Source of the DNA: Bog-473 sp963787485
GTDB taxonomy: Bacteria; Actinomycetota; Acidimicrobiia; Acidimicrobiales; RAAP-2
Reading direction: 5' to 3'
Assembly (NCBI GenBank): GCA_963787485.1
Contig: CAWBDF010000002.1
Location: forward strand, 434,001 to 498,000
Length of the DNA stretch: 64,000 nt
The notes below the pieces were generated by a model. It worked only from the letters and a program-made list of their open reading frames with translations, had not been told where the DNA came from and did no database searches. Below, piece after piece: positions 7,985-16,507 of the stretch. Every line of letters begins with the position of its first letter. Within the stretch, counting starts at the first letter, position 1. A program made the translations under genes and the position numbers.

Positions 7985-8848
7985 TCAGTTCGCGCTTACC
8001 CCGGTCCGTCCGTGGCGCAGCGACTTGATGACCTCATCGAGCGTGCTCGGCGCGCTTGGCGCCTCCTCGTCACGGGTGAGGGCACCGTAGATCTCGGAGG
8101 CGGCTTGGTGGAAGCCGTCCGGAAGGTCGGCGTCACGAAACGTCCTGGCGATCTCTTCCATCTCTGCCCGCCAGCGCCATCCTTTGGTGACGGCCTCCTG
8201 TGCGGCTGACAGGGAGCCGTCCTTTAGCTCGGGCATGGAACTTTCCCACTCGGCGAGGAGCGCGCCCGTTTCCCCGAGTGTCTCAGCAAGGGCCCGAATG
8301 TCGAGCAGGAGGGCGGTCGTTCCCTTAGTCCACGCCGCAAAGCACATCTTGAGTGCCGACGCTGCAGTTGGGTCGTCGGAGAGCACACGGGCGTCCAGTG
8401 CGGTCCCGGTGAAGAGCTGGGAGATCTTCGGGCCATCGGGTCCCGACAGGTAGAGGCGGGTGCCGCGCGAGCGCGCGCTGGGCGGGAAACCGATGATTCC
8501 GCCATCCAAGTAGCTACCGCCGCCTGCCTCGACCAGCGTCGCCACCTCGCGCGCCGTCGCCGGAGCAATGGCGTTCGCGTCGAGATACACGCCCTGAAAG
8601 CCCGACACCTGCCGCGCGACATGGCGTGCGGCCTCGGGCGGACAGATGGAGATGATCAGCTCACATCCGTTTCGGATGGCTTCGACCGAGCCCACGTCAG
8701 TGAGCCCGACAGCCGAAGCCCGACGGGCCGACGCCGGGCTTCGGCCGGAGGAGGCCCACCACACGGAATGCTCGCCGGCAAGGGCACCACCGACTGCGGC
8801 GCCCATCTCGCCGGGATGAAGTAAACCGATCGAACCGAACTGCATCAT
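7985..8848 (-). CDS. 6-phosphogluconate-dehydrogenase-like oxidoreductase with DUF1932 domain
   Basis: NAD(P)-binding beta-hydroxyacid-dehydrogenase fold of about 287 residues. The N terminus reads FGSIGLLHPGEMGAAVGGAL, a Rossmann GxGxxG-type turn in the altered form G-L-L-H-P-G-x-M-G seen in the DUF1932 group. ISICPPEAARHVA and the substrate-loop region DGGIIGFPPSARSRGTRLYLSG follow, with a conserved helix ALKMCFAAWTKGTTALL holding the usual lysine. GGAGG spaced 5 bases before the ATG at 8848 sets the start. The substrate is unknown. It stands alone, with no operon partner. Confidence 0.8.
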   Translation of the reverse strand: MMQFGSIGLLHPGEMGAAVGGALAGEHSVWWASSGRSPASARRASAVGLTDVGSVEAIRNGCELIISICPPEAARHVARQVSGFQGVYLDANAIAPATAREVATLVEAGGGSYLDGGIIGFPPSARSRGTRLYLSGPDGPKISQLFTGTALDARVLSDDPTAASALKMCFAAWTKGTTALLLDIRALAETLGETGALLAEWESSMPELKDGSLSAAQEAVTKGWRWRAEMEEIARTFRDADLPDGFHQAASEIYGALTRDEEAPSAPSTLDEVIKSLRHGRTGVSAN

Positions 8849-9234
8849 TCCCACCTCCTGCGAAGCGCGGCTAGAACACTCTCACGGTCAGAATCCGAGC
8901 CGGGCCGCCCTTCACGGAGCCTATGACGAGTTCGGCGGATGGCCTCCGCTGTGACCTAACCAATCGCCGGCGGTTCCAGGTTCGAGCGCGCCGAAAGGAG
9001 GGGTCGCAGTCGATGCTGCGGGACGCACGGCTGCGCTAGACATGGGCCTGCCCGATTTCAACCACACATGAGCCACCGGACATGGATTAACCGATTTCGA
9101 GCCTGACTGGGAATCGGTCGACTGGCTTCTCTGGAACGCCGCGCCGGATCCGCGAGCGGTAGGTTTGGAGGTGGGAGGAAACGCGACGGCCCTGCCCCCG
9201 AATCGCGCTTCGGAGCTACGTGGCTTAGTCTTGG
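8849..9234. other. Non-coding stretch, nothing recognised
   Basis: About 385 bases lie between the 6PGDH-like gene start and the end of the next minus-strand gene. No supported open frame, RNA gene or strong hairpin was seen. It should hold the promoter of the 6PGDH-like gene. Confidence 0.4.
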
Positions 9235-9642
9235 TCAGCCAGCCAAGATCTTCGTTTTCTGCGCCTCAAACTCGGCGTCGGTCAACACGCCTTGCGACTT
9301 GAGATCTGCCAGTTTCGACAACTGGTCGGCCGTGTTGCCCCCCGGCGCTCCCGCCGCCTGGCGCACGTGGGCGTCGAACGCCTGTTGACGCTGCGCCGCC
9401 TCCGTGGCCGCTCGTTCCTGCATCTTGCCCCCGCGAGCAATGAGGTACACGAACACCCCAAGGAATGGGACAACGATGACGAAGATCGCCCACAGGGCCT
9501 TCGCCCCGCCACCCATGTCGTGGCTTCGGAAGATGTCGATGAAGACCTGAAACAACAACCAGATCCAGATGACGAAGAGGAAGAAGTACAGCATCGTCAG
9601 GAAGAAATCGAGAATCGGGTATTGGTAACTGGTGGCAAACAT
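9235..9642 (-). CDS. PLD nuclease N-terminal-like membrane protein with C-terminal SHOCT domain
   Basis: A 135-residue protein with two membrane helices at about residues 9-35 (FFLTMLYFFLFVIWIWLLF) and 47-69 (ALWAIFVIVVPFLGVFVYLIARG), as in the PLDc_N module. A charged coiled linker follows, then a SHOCT domain: DQLSKLADLKSQGVLTDAEF, with EAQKTKILAG at the end. SHOCT is a short oligomerisation motif. It shares this tail with the next upstream gene (LAELKSQGILTEAEF), so the two may interact. It is the third gene of a probable minus-strand operon with the SHOCT protein and the DUF6325-type protein. Confidence 0.8.
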   Translation of the reverse strand: MFATSYQYPILDFFLTMLYFFLFVIWIWLLFQVFIDIFRSHDMGGGAKALWAIFVIVVPFLGVFVYLIARGGKMQERAATEAAQRQQAFDAHVRQAAGAPGGNTADQLSKLADLKSQGVLTDAEFEAQKTKILAG

Positions 9643-9756
9643 TCATTCTCTTTCTGTTTGTGTGATTCGATCAGCGCAGCGCGGCGTTAGGGACGGCGTC
9701 TCGTCCTCATCCAGTTGAATTTTCCGGGAGTGCTCCGTGATTCGTTAACAGCCGTC

Positions 9757-10041
9757 TCAGGATCCCAGGACTTTTGCCTTCTGGGCCTCGAACTCGGCCT
9801 CAGTGAGGATTCCCTGTGACTTGAGCTCGGCAAGGTCCTTTAACCGTGCGATGGGGTCCGGAGCAGGAGTCGCTGGTGGCGGCGGAGCGTACTGCGGCTG
9901 CGGAGCGTATTGCTGCTGCGCATACTGCTGGTCCTCTTGTTGCGCCCAACGATTTTGCTGCCGACGTGAGACGCGGTTCGAGACCGCGGTCGCCGTTCCG
10001 GCGATGGCTGCTGTCCGTGCAATACCTCGGAGAAGTGGCAT
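9757..10041 (-). CDS. Small SHOCT-domain protein
   Basis: A 94-residue protein. A basic, alanine-rich N terminus (RGIARTAAIAGTATAVSNRV) is followed by a Gln/Tyr/Pro low-complexity linker (QQYAPQPQYAPPPPATPAP) and a C-terminal SHOCT motif (LKDLAELKSQGILTEAEF). The N-terminal segment is moderately hydrophobic but has no strong membrane helix. AGAGAGGA precedes the start. It lies 18 bp downstream of the DUF6325-type gene, with which it recurs in actinobacteria; the role is unknown. Confidence 0.78.
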   Translation of the reverse strand: MPLLRGIARTAAIAGTATAVSNRVSRRQQNRWAQQEDQQYAQQQYAPQPQYAPPPPATPAPDPIARLKDLAELKSQGILTEAEFEAQKAKVLGS

Positions 10042-10059
10042 CGTCTGGTCCTCTCTATC

Positions 10060-10494
10060 TCATTTAGTCTCGGCAGCGTCGAGTGCGGCAACGAGGTCGG
10101 TCTGCGGGATGTATCCGGCGGCGACAAGCTCGGCTTCGCCGCGACGCAACGCTTGGATGAAGGGCGCCGCCCAACGGTTCTCAAAGATCAAGACCCCTGC
10201 CGCCGATCCCGGTTCGATTGCCGACGCCGCCTCGGAGAGGTCGCCCTCGCTCAGCAGACCCGACGAAACACCCGCAAAGACGGCCAGGTCGAACTGTCCA
10301 TCGTGGTCGATGTCTTGAAGCTCAAGCGCACGAATCGAGCCATCGGGGTCGCGGGTCACAAACATCAAATCGAGGATCCGGATGATCCCCTGGTCCACAA
10401 GATCGACCAGGCTGGTAAAACCCTCTCCGGTCATCTTGTTTCCGGGGAACTCGACGATGAGATAGCTGAGCGGACCCAGAGTTTCATCTGCCAT
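10060..10494 (-). CDS. DUF6325/DUF1269-type protein
   Basis: A 144-residue protein opening with GPLSYLIVEFPGNKMTGEGF and continuing LVDLVDQGIIRILDLMFVTRD; the second half holds AAGVLIFENRWAAPFIQAL. This is the layout of small DUF6325 (DUF1269-related) proteins, which are thought to be membrane-associated or stress-related but have no known activity. GGAGAGGTG gives a good ribosome-binding site. It is the first gene of the SHOCT operon and diverges from the HlyD-type gene across a palindrome-rich region. Confidence 0.75.
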   Translation of the reverse strand: MADETLGPLSYLIVEFPGNKMTGEGFTSLVDLVDQGIIRILDLMFVTRDPDGSIRALELQDIDHDGQFDLAVFAGVSSGLLSEGDLSEAASAIEPGSAAGVLIFENRWAAPFIQALRRGEAELVAAGYIPQTDLVAALDAAETK

Positions 10495-10579
10495 CGTTCG
10501 GTCACCTCTCCAATCGGCTGATCTCTACGGAGTGAAACTAACCGATGGGAACCAGCCCAGGCCATTTACCGTGCGTTCT

Positions 10580-10740
10580 CAGGGCGGGAATTTCCCGGGT
10601 CTTAACCCCGGATAACCTGCTCGTCGCTGAGTGGCAAGCATCCGTCCCTCCCGGAGAAGCAATTCCGGGCCACTTCTCAGAGGCGCGAGGGCACTCGCCA
10701 GGCTGGCGAGTGCGAGCGCCGGGCGAAATATCGCCAGGAT
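10580..10740. promoter_or_regulatory. Palindrome-rich intergenic region upstream of the HlyD-type gene
   Basis: Five inverted repeats lie within 160 bp. They are CGGGAA-T-TTCCCG (10585-10597); CCGGG-7-CCCGG (10595-10611); CCCGGA-8-TCCGGG (10650-10669); an 11-bp-arm palindrome with a 1-base centre (10691-10713, arms GCACTCGCCAG and CTGGCGAGTGC); and GGCGA-4-TCGCC (10722-10735). CTGAGTGGC (10627-10635) can also pair with GCCA and CTCAG (10669-10680) around the third hairpin. This may be a cluster of operators or a structured leader RNA between the divergent DUF6325 and HlyD-type genes. Confidence 0.5.
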
Positions 10741-10766
10741 GTCGGGCTCTTTCGGTTTTTACCTTC

Positions 10767-12365
10767 ATGGATCACACTACAAGAGTGACGTTTGGATCCT
10801 GGCTAGGAGGAGATCGGGGCATTCGAACTGTGCTCGCCGTCGCCGTTCTCTGCGTTGGCGCTGCTGTTGCTGTCTGGGGCGCCCAGCAGGACGGGTCACC
10901 ATCTACAACAACTGCAGTCGCAAAGCCGGGAACGGTCAACGAGAAAGTTGCAGAGCCGGCCACACTTGACGATGTGAGTCAGGCCGACGTGAACTCCGAC
11001 ATCTCCGGCGACGTCCAGTCGCTTGACGTGTCGGCTGGCGATTACGTCTACGCCGACGAGACGCTCGCCGCAACGGATCCCTACAGCGACGAGGCCTCGT
11101 TGTACCAGGAGTCACTCGCCCTCAACCAAGACGAGTCCCAGCTTGCCTCGGACGAGTCCGACCAGATGCTCCTGTTCGCCAAGGCGGAGGTGGCGACCGA
11201 CGAACAGGGGGTCAGCACCGACCAGGCGGCTTCCACCCAAGCACAGGAGGCTCTGGCGGCGCTGCAGGCGCAGGACCAGGCGACCCTTCATCAGGACGAA
11301 TCGGCGTTGGCCCAGGCAGAACAGAATTCGGCAGCTGATACCGATGCCCTGGCCTCCGCCCAGGCAACGGCGGGCGGGGATCAGATTTTGCTCGAAGACG
11401 CAGACGAGCAGTTTGCTGAGGCGGGGTGTCCGAAACCTCCATCCGGGTCCACCGCCAACTGCGCGACTCTGTCCAGCGCAGTGGCACACGCGCAGTCCGC
11501 GGTCACATCCGATGTGGGAACCGTCAGCAGCGATCAGTCAACTGTCGAAAACGACCAGCAGTCCGTCCAGGACAATCAGAGCACTCTCTTGATGACTGGG
11601 CTCAATGGTGAATCGTCGATAAGCCAGGCGACAGTGAATGCCACGACCACGGAGCAGACGCTCTCTGCTGCGGACGCATCGCTTGCCAGCGCGCAGGCGA
11701 CCCTTTCACAATCACAAGGTAACAATGATGTCGTCACGCAGGCCGATGCCCAAAAGGTCACCCAACTCGAATCGCAGATCCAGTCCCAAAAGGACAGCCT
11801 GAAAGATGACCGGCTGACCGCTCCGATCTCGGGAAGGGTCAAGAGTGTCGAGATCAAGCCAGGAACGCAGGTCACCTCTGCCCCTACGGAGCTCAGACCC
11901 GCGACGAAGGCGCCGAGCGCAGCTATCGTGATCGATAGCAGTGGTTCCCTCGTCGCCGAGACGAACGTGGATGGATCGAGCGCGGCAAGCGTCCGCGTCG
12001 GTGATCCGGTCCAGCTCGCGATACCGCATCACTCGGCGGTCGAGGGGAAGGTGAGTTCAATCGGGATCATCTCGACTGACCAGTCCGGGGCCGAATCGGC
12101 GCCTGTCACCGTCATGATCAACGGAAAACCGGCGGGCATCTATTCGGGAATGACCACCGAGGCGAGCATTACGCTCGTCCATAAGACGCACGTGCTGAGC
12201 GTTCCCTCCGGCGCGGTCCACACAAGTGGGACCCGAACCTTCGTCGACGAACTGATCAACGGCCGGAGGGTCAGCCACGACGTGCGCGTGGGAGTTGTCG
12301 GAGCCGATGACACACAGATCATTTCGGGACTCTCCGACGGAGCCAAAGTTGTGGTGCAGGGCTGA
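10767..12365 (+). CDS. HlyD/RND-type membrane fusion (periplasmic adaptor) protein with long coiled coil
   Basis: A 532-residue adaptor. A single N-terminal membrane anchor (VLAVAVLCVGAAVAVWG, about residues 23-39) is followed by a split barrel-sandwich half (SGDVQSLDVSAGDYVYADETL). A long Gln/Ala/Asp/Ser-rich coiled-coil hairpin of about 260 residues comes next, then the second barrel-sandwich half (DRLTAPISGRVKSVEIKPGT) and a beta-barrel/C-terminal domain. An internal Cys pair (AGCPKP and ANCATL) lies at the hairpin tip and could form a disulphide. ATG 10767 is chosen because the 74 codons before it lie over palindromes and look non-coding. Such proteins normally pair with a MacB-type ABC or RND transporter; none is adjacent. 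Confidence 0.82.
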   Translation: MDHTTRVTFGSWLGGDRGIRTVLAVAVLCVGAAVAVWGAQQDGSPSTTTAVAKPGTVNEKVAEPATLDDVSQADVNSDISGDVQSLDVSAGDYVYADETLAATDPYSDEASLYQESLALNQDESQLASDESDQMLLFAKAEVATDEQGVSTDQAASTQAQEALAALQAQDQATLHQDESALAQAEQNSAADTDALASAQATAGGDQILLEDADEQFAEAGCPKPPSGSTANCATLSSAVAHAQSAVTSDVGTVSSDQSTVENDQQSVQDNQSTLLMTGLNGESSISQATVNATTTEQTLSAADASLASAQATLSQSQGNNDVVTQADAQKVTQLESQIQSQKDSLKDDRLTAPISGRVKSVEIKPGTQVTSAPTELRPATKAPSAAIVIDSSGSLVAETNVDGSSAASVRVGDPVQLAIPHHSAVEGKVSSIGIISTDQSGAESAPVTVMINGKPAGIYSGMTTEASITLVHKTHVLSVPSGAVHTSGTRTFVDELINGRRVSHDVRVGVVGADDTQIISGLSDGAKVVVQG

Positions 12366-12511
12366 TCGGTGCGGCTGGTGTCGAGGAGAGCGTGCTCGAG
12401 ATCTACAGAAGAGCGACCCCACTTCGGATCATCATTCAAGGATACTGACCTCGGGAGTCGTCCGGTTTCCTGCGGCTTGGCAGAGGGGGAGGTACTCGCG
12501 ACGTCTGGCGG

Positions 12512-12724
12512 ATGGGCTTCTGGCTGTGGCCCCTGCCGCCGCCCGGACCGCTCACCTGGGTCGCGCCTTGGCCCGATCAGGGAATCTCGGAGCATCCGGT
12601 GAGCATCGACTCGACGGATGGAGCAGACGCGGCCGCACACGCCGAACAGCCGTGGTTGCCTGACCCACGTATCCCGCCCGACACATCAGTTACGGTTCAA
12701 CATTATGCCGAACAAAGCCACTGA
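12512..12724 (+). CDS. Small hypothetical protein, possibly N-terminally broken
   Basis: A short frame opening with GFWLWPLPPPGPLTWVAPWP, a Trp/Pro-rich block I associate with uncharacterised actinobacterial proteins in which a hydrophobic N-terminal half precedes it. Here no coding-like partner upstream stays in frame (12369-12510 has plausible residues in other frames). It may be a remnant or a short intact protein. No function can be given. Confidence 0.35.
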   Translation: MGFWLWPLPPPGPLTWVAPWPDQGISEHPVSIDSTDGADAAAHAEQPWLPDPRIPPDTSVTVQHYAEQSH

Positions 12725-12775
12725 CAAGTAGCGAGCACCCGACAGCGACGGCGGGGCTCACAGAGTCCCTGGGGC

Positions 12776-13108
12776 CTAGGAGGACGCTTCTGGGGGCGGC
12801 TCGTGCACGGCGGCCTCCCAGACCTTGCCGGACAGGCGCACGGCCACCACTCGGGAGACGGCGATGCCCACGGCCATGGAGGTGGCCCAGGTGAGGGCAG
12901 CGCCCCAGGTGACTTTGCGGTCTGCCGGTCCGCTAGGAGGGGGCTCGTGGCGCACCAGGCTCCAGGCCATCGTGAGCAGGCGCTGCGTCACAATGGCGGC
13001 CACGGCCACCGAGGCGGCGTTGACCACCTTCCAGCCCAGGTTCTTCTGCTCGGGGCTGGCGTTGACGGGCTTGTGAGGCCTCCAGGTGTGGTGGTAGCGC
13101 GCCTCCAT
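12776..13108 (-). CDS. DUF4235-family membrane protein
   Basis: A 110-residue protein with two membrane segments, NAASVAVAAIVTQRLLTMAW and LTWATSMAVGIAVSRVVAVR, separated by a short polar loop with Pro and Arg/Lys (RHEPPPSGPADRKVTW). This is the DUF4235 layout, found almost only in actinobacteria. The first 20 residues are polar; GGAGG lies just before the chosen ATG. Function unknown. Confidence 0.75.
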   Translation of the reverse strand: MEARYHHTWRPHKPVNASPEQKNLGWKVVNAASVAVAAIVTQRLLTMAWSLVRHEPPPSGPADRKVTWGAALTWATSMAVGIAVSRVVAVRLSGKVWEAAVHEPPPEASS

Positions 13109-13529
13109 CTGCCTCCAATGATGCCCCCTCTACCACCAGGGTTCAACTGGGGCCTCGGGCTGAAGCCATCGGGTGAGATGGGTATGACCCGCCCGTTTTT
13201 GTCATCAGGACATGCCCCATTCCGGCGCACATCGGAGCTAGCCCCTCAGCGCGAAGACGGCGCCCGTTTTGGGCTACTTCAACCTCGGCACGGAGTGGAC
13301 ACCTCCACCACGATCTGACAGCGGTCGGCTTGACGTTCGGTTCGAGGAGAGGTCCTGCAGAAACCCCCGTGTTCGCGAATGTCGCCAGACAAGATCCGAC
13401 CCTTTCCGGATCGTCTCTCCCGCCGGCGCGTCGCACGTTTCCGGACAGTGCGCAGCCCAGATGGGACCTCGGACGAACGGCTTCAGTTGTCCGCGGCCCT
13501 GCGGCCGTAGGCACTTCGACGACAAGGGC
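13109..13529. other. Non-coding stretch, nothing recognised
   Basis: About 420 bases lie between the DUF4235 gene and the end of the MFS gene. Several frames are open on both strands, but none carries a family motif. No RNA gene was seen. Confidence 0.4.
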
Positions 13530-15134
13530 TCAACCAAAGTCGACGCCCTCAATGTCAGCCTTGGAAATGATGTCCGGAAGCCGCCGCATCCGGAACGAGT
13601 TAGCCAAACCGAGAAGGGATGCGACAGCGGGAACCAGTAGCGCCACCTGGAGGGAGCGATTTCGGGCCTTTGTATTGATGGCAAGGACCGCGTGCTGCAC
13701 GTCCTGCGGCTCGTCGGCGATCTGCGCCTGAAGCTGAGTATTGCTCATGACCTCGGCGTCGTGCTCAAGCCAGGTAGAGATCTGCTGTTGCTGGGTCGGC
13801 GGGATCACGGTGCTCGTGGTGGTCAAGTGGGTGAAGCTCAATGCCAAGGCCCAAAGCATGATGCCTCCGGCCATCGCAAGCCCGAAGGACAGCCCGAAGG
13901 AGCCTGCGGCGGAGTTCACACCGGCCGCCTCACTGACGCGTTCTTCGGCGATAGGTGCGAGGGTGAAGTTGTTGAGCTGAGACACGAGGAGCCCCAGACC
14001 CGAACCGGTGATCAGCAGCGGGATCACCAAGTACCACCCCGAGTCCACTCTGGGCACCAGCGGGATGATTGCGGCCATCCCGACGGTGCTCAGCGCGAAG
14101 CCAGCCAGGACGATGTTGGCTGGGCGCCGATTCCCGGCCTTGCGGCCGGCGAGCAAGGCCATGCCGAACATGGACAGTGAAAGGGGTGCGAGCGAAAGAC
14201 CAGCCTGCATGGCGTTGTACTCGAGCGTCATCTGCAAGAAGAGCGGGAGTGCGATCATTGCTCCGCCGAGCGTGATCTGCTGGAACATCTGCTGCGAGAT
14301 GCCGATGCGGAAGTTCAAGTGCTTGAACAGGTCCGGATCTATCAGTGGCGGCTTCCCACTGCGCTTGCGGCGGACCAGCCAGAAGGCGAACGCAGCCAGC
14401 GTCACTGCGCCGATGCCTATCAGCAGGCCGACGTACTGACCGCCCTCTTGCCAGACGAGGATGCCGAGGACGATGCCGCCCATCCCGACCACGGACAGCA
14501 CTGCGCCGACGTAATCGACCTCGCGTGACCCCGTGTAGGGCACATCCTTGACGAGTCGGATCTGGGACAACACGATGAGGATGACGACCACCTCGAGGCC
14601 GAAGCCGACACGCCACGATAGATAGGTCGTGAGGAACCCGCCGAGGAGTGGTCCGACAGCGGCTGCGATCGCAGCGGATGCCCCGACCAGTGCGTATGCT
14701 CGCCTCTGAGCGGCGCCCGCGAAGTTGCCGTGAATCAGGGACTGCATCGCCGGGAGCAGGAGGGATGCGCCAAGCCCGCCGATGACCGCCCAGAAGATGA
14801 TGATGGCGGTCAAGCTCTGCGCCACTGTCATGGCCAGTGCGCCGATGGCATAGGCCAGCAGACCGATCACATAGGCGCGCTTGCGGCCCATCAGGTCACC
14901 CATCTTGGAGTTGATCAAGATGAAGGCCGCGGAGATGAGGGCTTCGAGGGCGATTGCCGATTGCACACCGCTCGCCGTCGTATGCAGATCCTTGATGACC
15001 GCCGAGATCGACACGTTCATCAACGAGGTGTCGATCACCAGGACGAACATGGCCGCAGCCAGCAGGAGGGCTAGTCTGGTACTGGCGCTGTCCCCCTCCG
15101 CAACGGTGTCGTCAGGTGCGGCGCTCATCGCCAT
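13530..15134 (-). CDS. MFS drug exporter, DHA2 (EmrB/QacA, 14-TM) family
   Basis: A 534-residue proton-coupled exporter. Helix 1 reads LLLAAAMFVLVIDTSLMNVSI, the DHA2 form with the D-x-x-x-x-N-V signature. The loop 2-3 motif GDLMGRKRAYVIG is the MFS motif A. Motif C appears as ASAAIAAAVGPLLGGFLTTYLSWR near residue 150, and about fourteen hydrophobic segments follow to a C-terminal helix (LLVPAVASLLGLANSF). The substrate is not predictable. No regulator is adjacent. The start could be the ATG at 15134 or the next one two codons in. Confidence 0.9.
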   Translation of the reverse strand: MAMSAAPDDTVAEGDSASTRLALLLAAAMFVLVIDTSLMNVSISAVIKDLHTTASGVQSAIALEALISAAFILINSKMGDLMGRKRAYVIGLLAYAIGALAMTVAQSLTAIIIFWAVIGGLGASLLLPAMQSLIHGNFAGAAQRRAYALVGASAAIAAAVGPLLGGFLTTYLSWRVGFGLEVVVILIVLSQIRLVKDVPYTGSREVDYVGAVLSVVGMGGIVLGILVWQEGGQYVGLLIGIGAVTLAAFAFWLVRRKRSGKPPLIDPDLFKHLNFRIGISQQMFQQITLGGAMIALPLFLQMTLEYNAMQAGLSLAPLSLSMFGMALLAGRKAGNRRPANIVLAGFALSTVGMAAIIPLVPRVDSGWYLVIPLLITGSGLGLLVSQLNNFTLAPIAEERVSEAAGVNSAAGSFGLSFGLAMAGGIMLWALALSFTHLTTTSTVIPPTQQQQISTWLEHDAEVMSNTQLQAQIADEPQDVQHAVLAINTKARNRSLQVALLVPAVASLLGLANSFRMRRLPDIISKADIEGVDFG

Positions 15135-15239
15135 GGCCTCTGGCCAGACTGCAGTCCTGTGCCGTCCAAGGTGGCGTGGAGGCGATGGCCTTGATCATGC
15201 TTGCTCAGCCATTTGCCGGGTATGGCGATGGTCCTTTTC

Positions 15240-15441
15240 AGCACAACGCGGGCCTCCACATCGGAATCACCGTCAACGTATCCGGTGGGAGGTAGTCGAC
15301 CACAGCCTGGTCGAGCGCGTCGCGAGGAACCTGGAGGCCATCAGCCTTCCTTCGGACCGGCTCACACTCGAGGTCACCGGCTCGGAGGTCATCGCCGACC
15401 TCGCCCAGGCGGCTCAGGCGACGCTGCTGTCGACTTGCTGA
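15240..15441 (+). pseudogene. EAL-domain (cyclic-di-GMP phosphodiesterase) remnant
   Basis: One frame reads GLHIGITVNVSGG, which matches the LxVNVS strand of EAL domains. After a stop and shift, a second frame reads VDHSLVERVARNLEAISLPSDR then LTLEVTGSEVIADLAQAA before a TGA at 15439. This matches the D-P-x-L...L-P-x-x-L-x-L-E-x-T-E-S stretch, with the catalytic T-E-S seen as T-G-S. Only about 65 residues of a roughly 240-residue domain remain, so it is dead. The rest of 15135-15634 holds nothing else recognisable. Confidence 0.55.
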
Positions 15442-15634
15442 CGCACATCTCAGAACCTCCTCTGTCGTCAACGCGACTTGGAAACGGCCGTCTCCACTAT
15501 GCCCAATGAGTGCCGAGTGCGCTATCAAATGCTCCGGCCACGGCGACGATGGGATCGCCACCCGCCCTGCTGACGGGCTTTGCCTTCTTGTGTGGAGGTG
15601 GCAAGTTGACATGGAGTGACGCGATCATGGGGGA

Positions 15635-16507
15635 ATGCCGGTCGTCGTCCAACTGTCGGACCTTCACCTCGGCGCTCACATTGATGCACTTGCCGAGTCA
15701 ATGCTTGCGGACGTTCGGAATCGTCGGCCGGATCTTGTGGTCGTCTCGGGCGATCTGACCCAGCGCGCTGGCCGAGACGAGTTTTCAGATGCTCGAGCAC
15801 TCTTGAAGAGGCTGCCGAGCCCCATGCTTACTGTTCCAGGCAATCACGACTTGCCATTGTTCAACCTGCCAGCACGCCTGCTCCGGCCACGTCGACGATA
15901 TGAGCATTTCATCGCCAGAGACCTGGATCCCGTCGTTGCTTTGCCGGACCTCATCGTCGTGGGCCTTGACTCAATGCCGCCATGGCGCTGGAAAGCAGGG
16001 CACGTGTCCCAACGCCAGACTCCGCGGGCCCGAGAAGCACTCAGCAACGGCCCCGCCGGGGCGTGGCGGCTCTTGGTCACTCACCACCCTGTGCTGCCCC
16101 GGAGCTTGTCTGGCCTGGTGGGCCGGGGGCCGCTCGTCGAGGTTTGCGCTGAAACCGGCGTGTCCGTCCTCCTTTCCGGCCACACCCACGTCCCATCGGT
16201 GGACGTCGTGACGACGGAGGCGGTGGGTGTCCGACGCCATGCACTGGCTGTGGGAGCCGGCACGGCCATCAGTAAAAGGACGCGCGGGGTGCCGAATGCC
16301 TACGCAGTGCTGGACTTCGATGGACCGATGGTGACGGGTGCAGTCCTTACAGTACAGATTCTCCAACCGGACGGAACCGCTTGGGTGGTCGCCCGTTCAG
16401 AACGGTTCGCCTGTGGCCCCGAGGGCATCGTCGCCGCGTTCGCCCGAACGGATCTGACTTGGGCGAGGGTCACCGTTGAGATGGAACCTCGGCGCCCTGG
16501 CTGTTGA
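15635..16507 (+). CDS. Calcineurin-like metallophosphoesterase (CpdA/Icc-like)
   Basis: A 290-residue dinuclear metallophosphoesterase. All five blocks are present in order: SDLHLGAH (residues 8-15), SGDLTQ (43-48), GNHDLP (69-74), VTHHPV (about 148) and SGHTHVP (about 180). This set matches class III cyclic nucleotide phosphodiesterase-like enzymes, but the substrate (cyclic nucleotide, lipid pyrophosphate or other phosphate ester) is open. The remaining 100 residues form the beta-sandwich end with no extra domain. No signal peptide, so cytoplasmic. Confidence 0.9.
   Translation: MPVVVQLSDLHLGAHIDALAESMLADVRNRRPDLVVVSGDLTQRAGRDEFSDARALLKRLPSPMLTVPGNHDLPLFNLPARLLRPRRRYEHFIARDLDPVVALPDLIVVGLDSMPPWRWKAGHVSQRQTPRAREALSNGPAGAWRLLVTHHPVLPRSLSGLVGRGPLVEVCAETGVSVLLSGHTHVPSVDVVTTEAVGVRRHALAVGAGTAISKRTRGVPNAYAVLDFDGPMVTGAVLTVQILQPDGTAWVVARSERFACGPEGIVAAFARTDLTWARVTVEMEPRRPGC

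Noticed and set aside
10545..10766. In-frame N-terminal extension of the HlyD-type protein
   Set aside because: The 74 extra residues are Pro/Gly/Arg-rich, overlie palindromes, and come before a normal membrane anchor.
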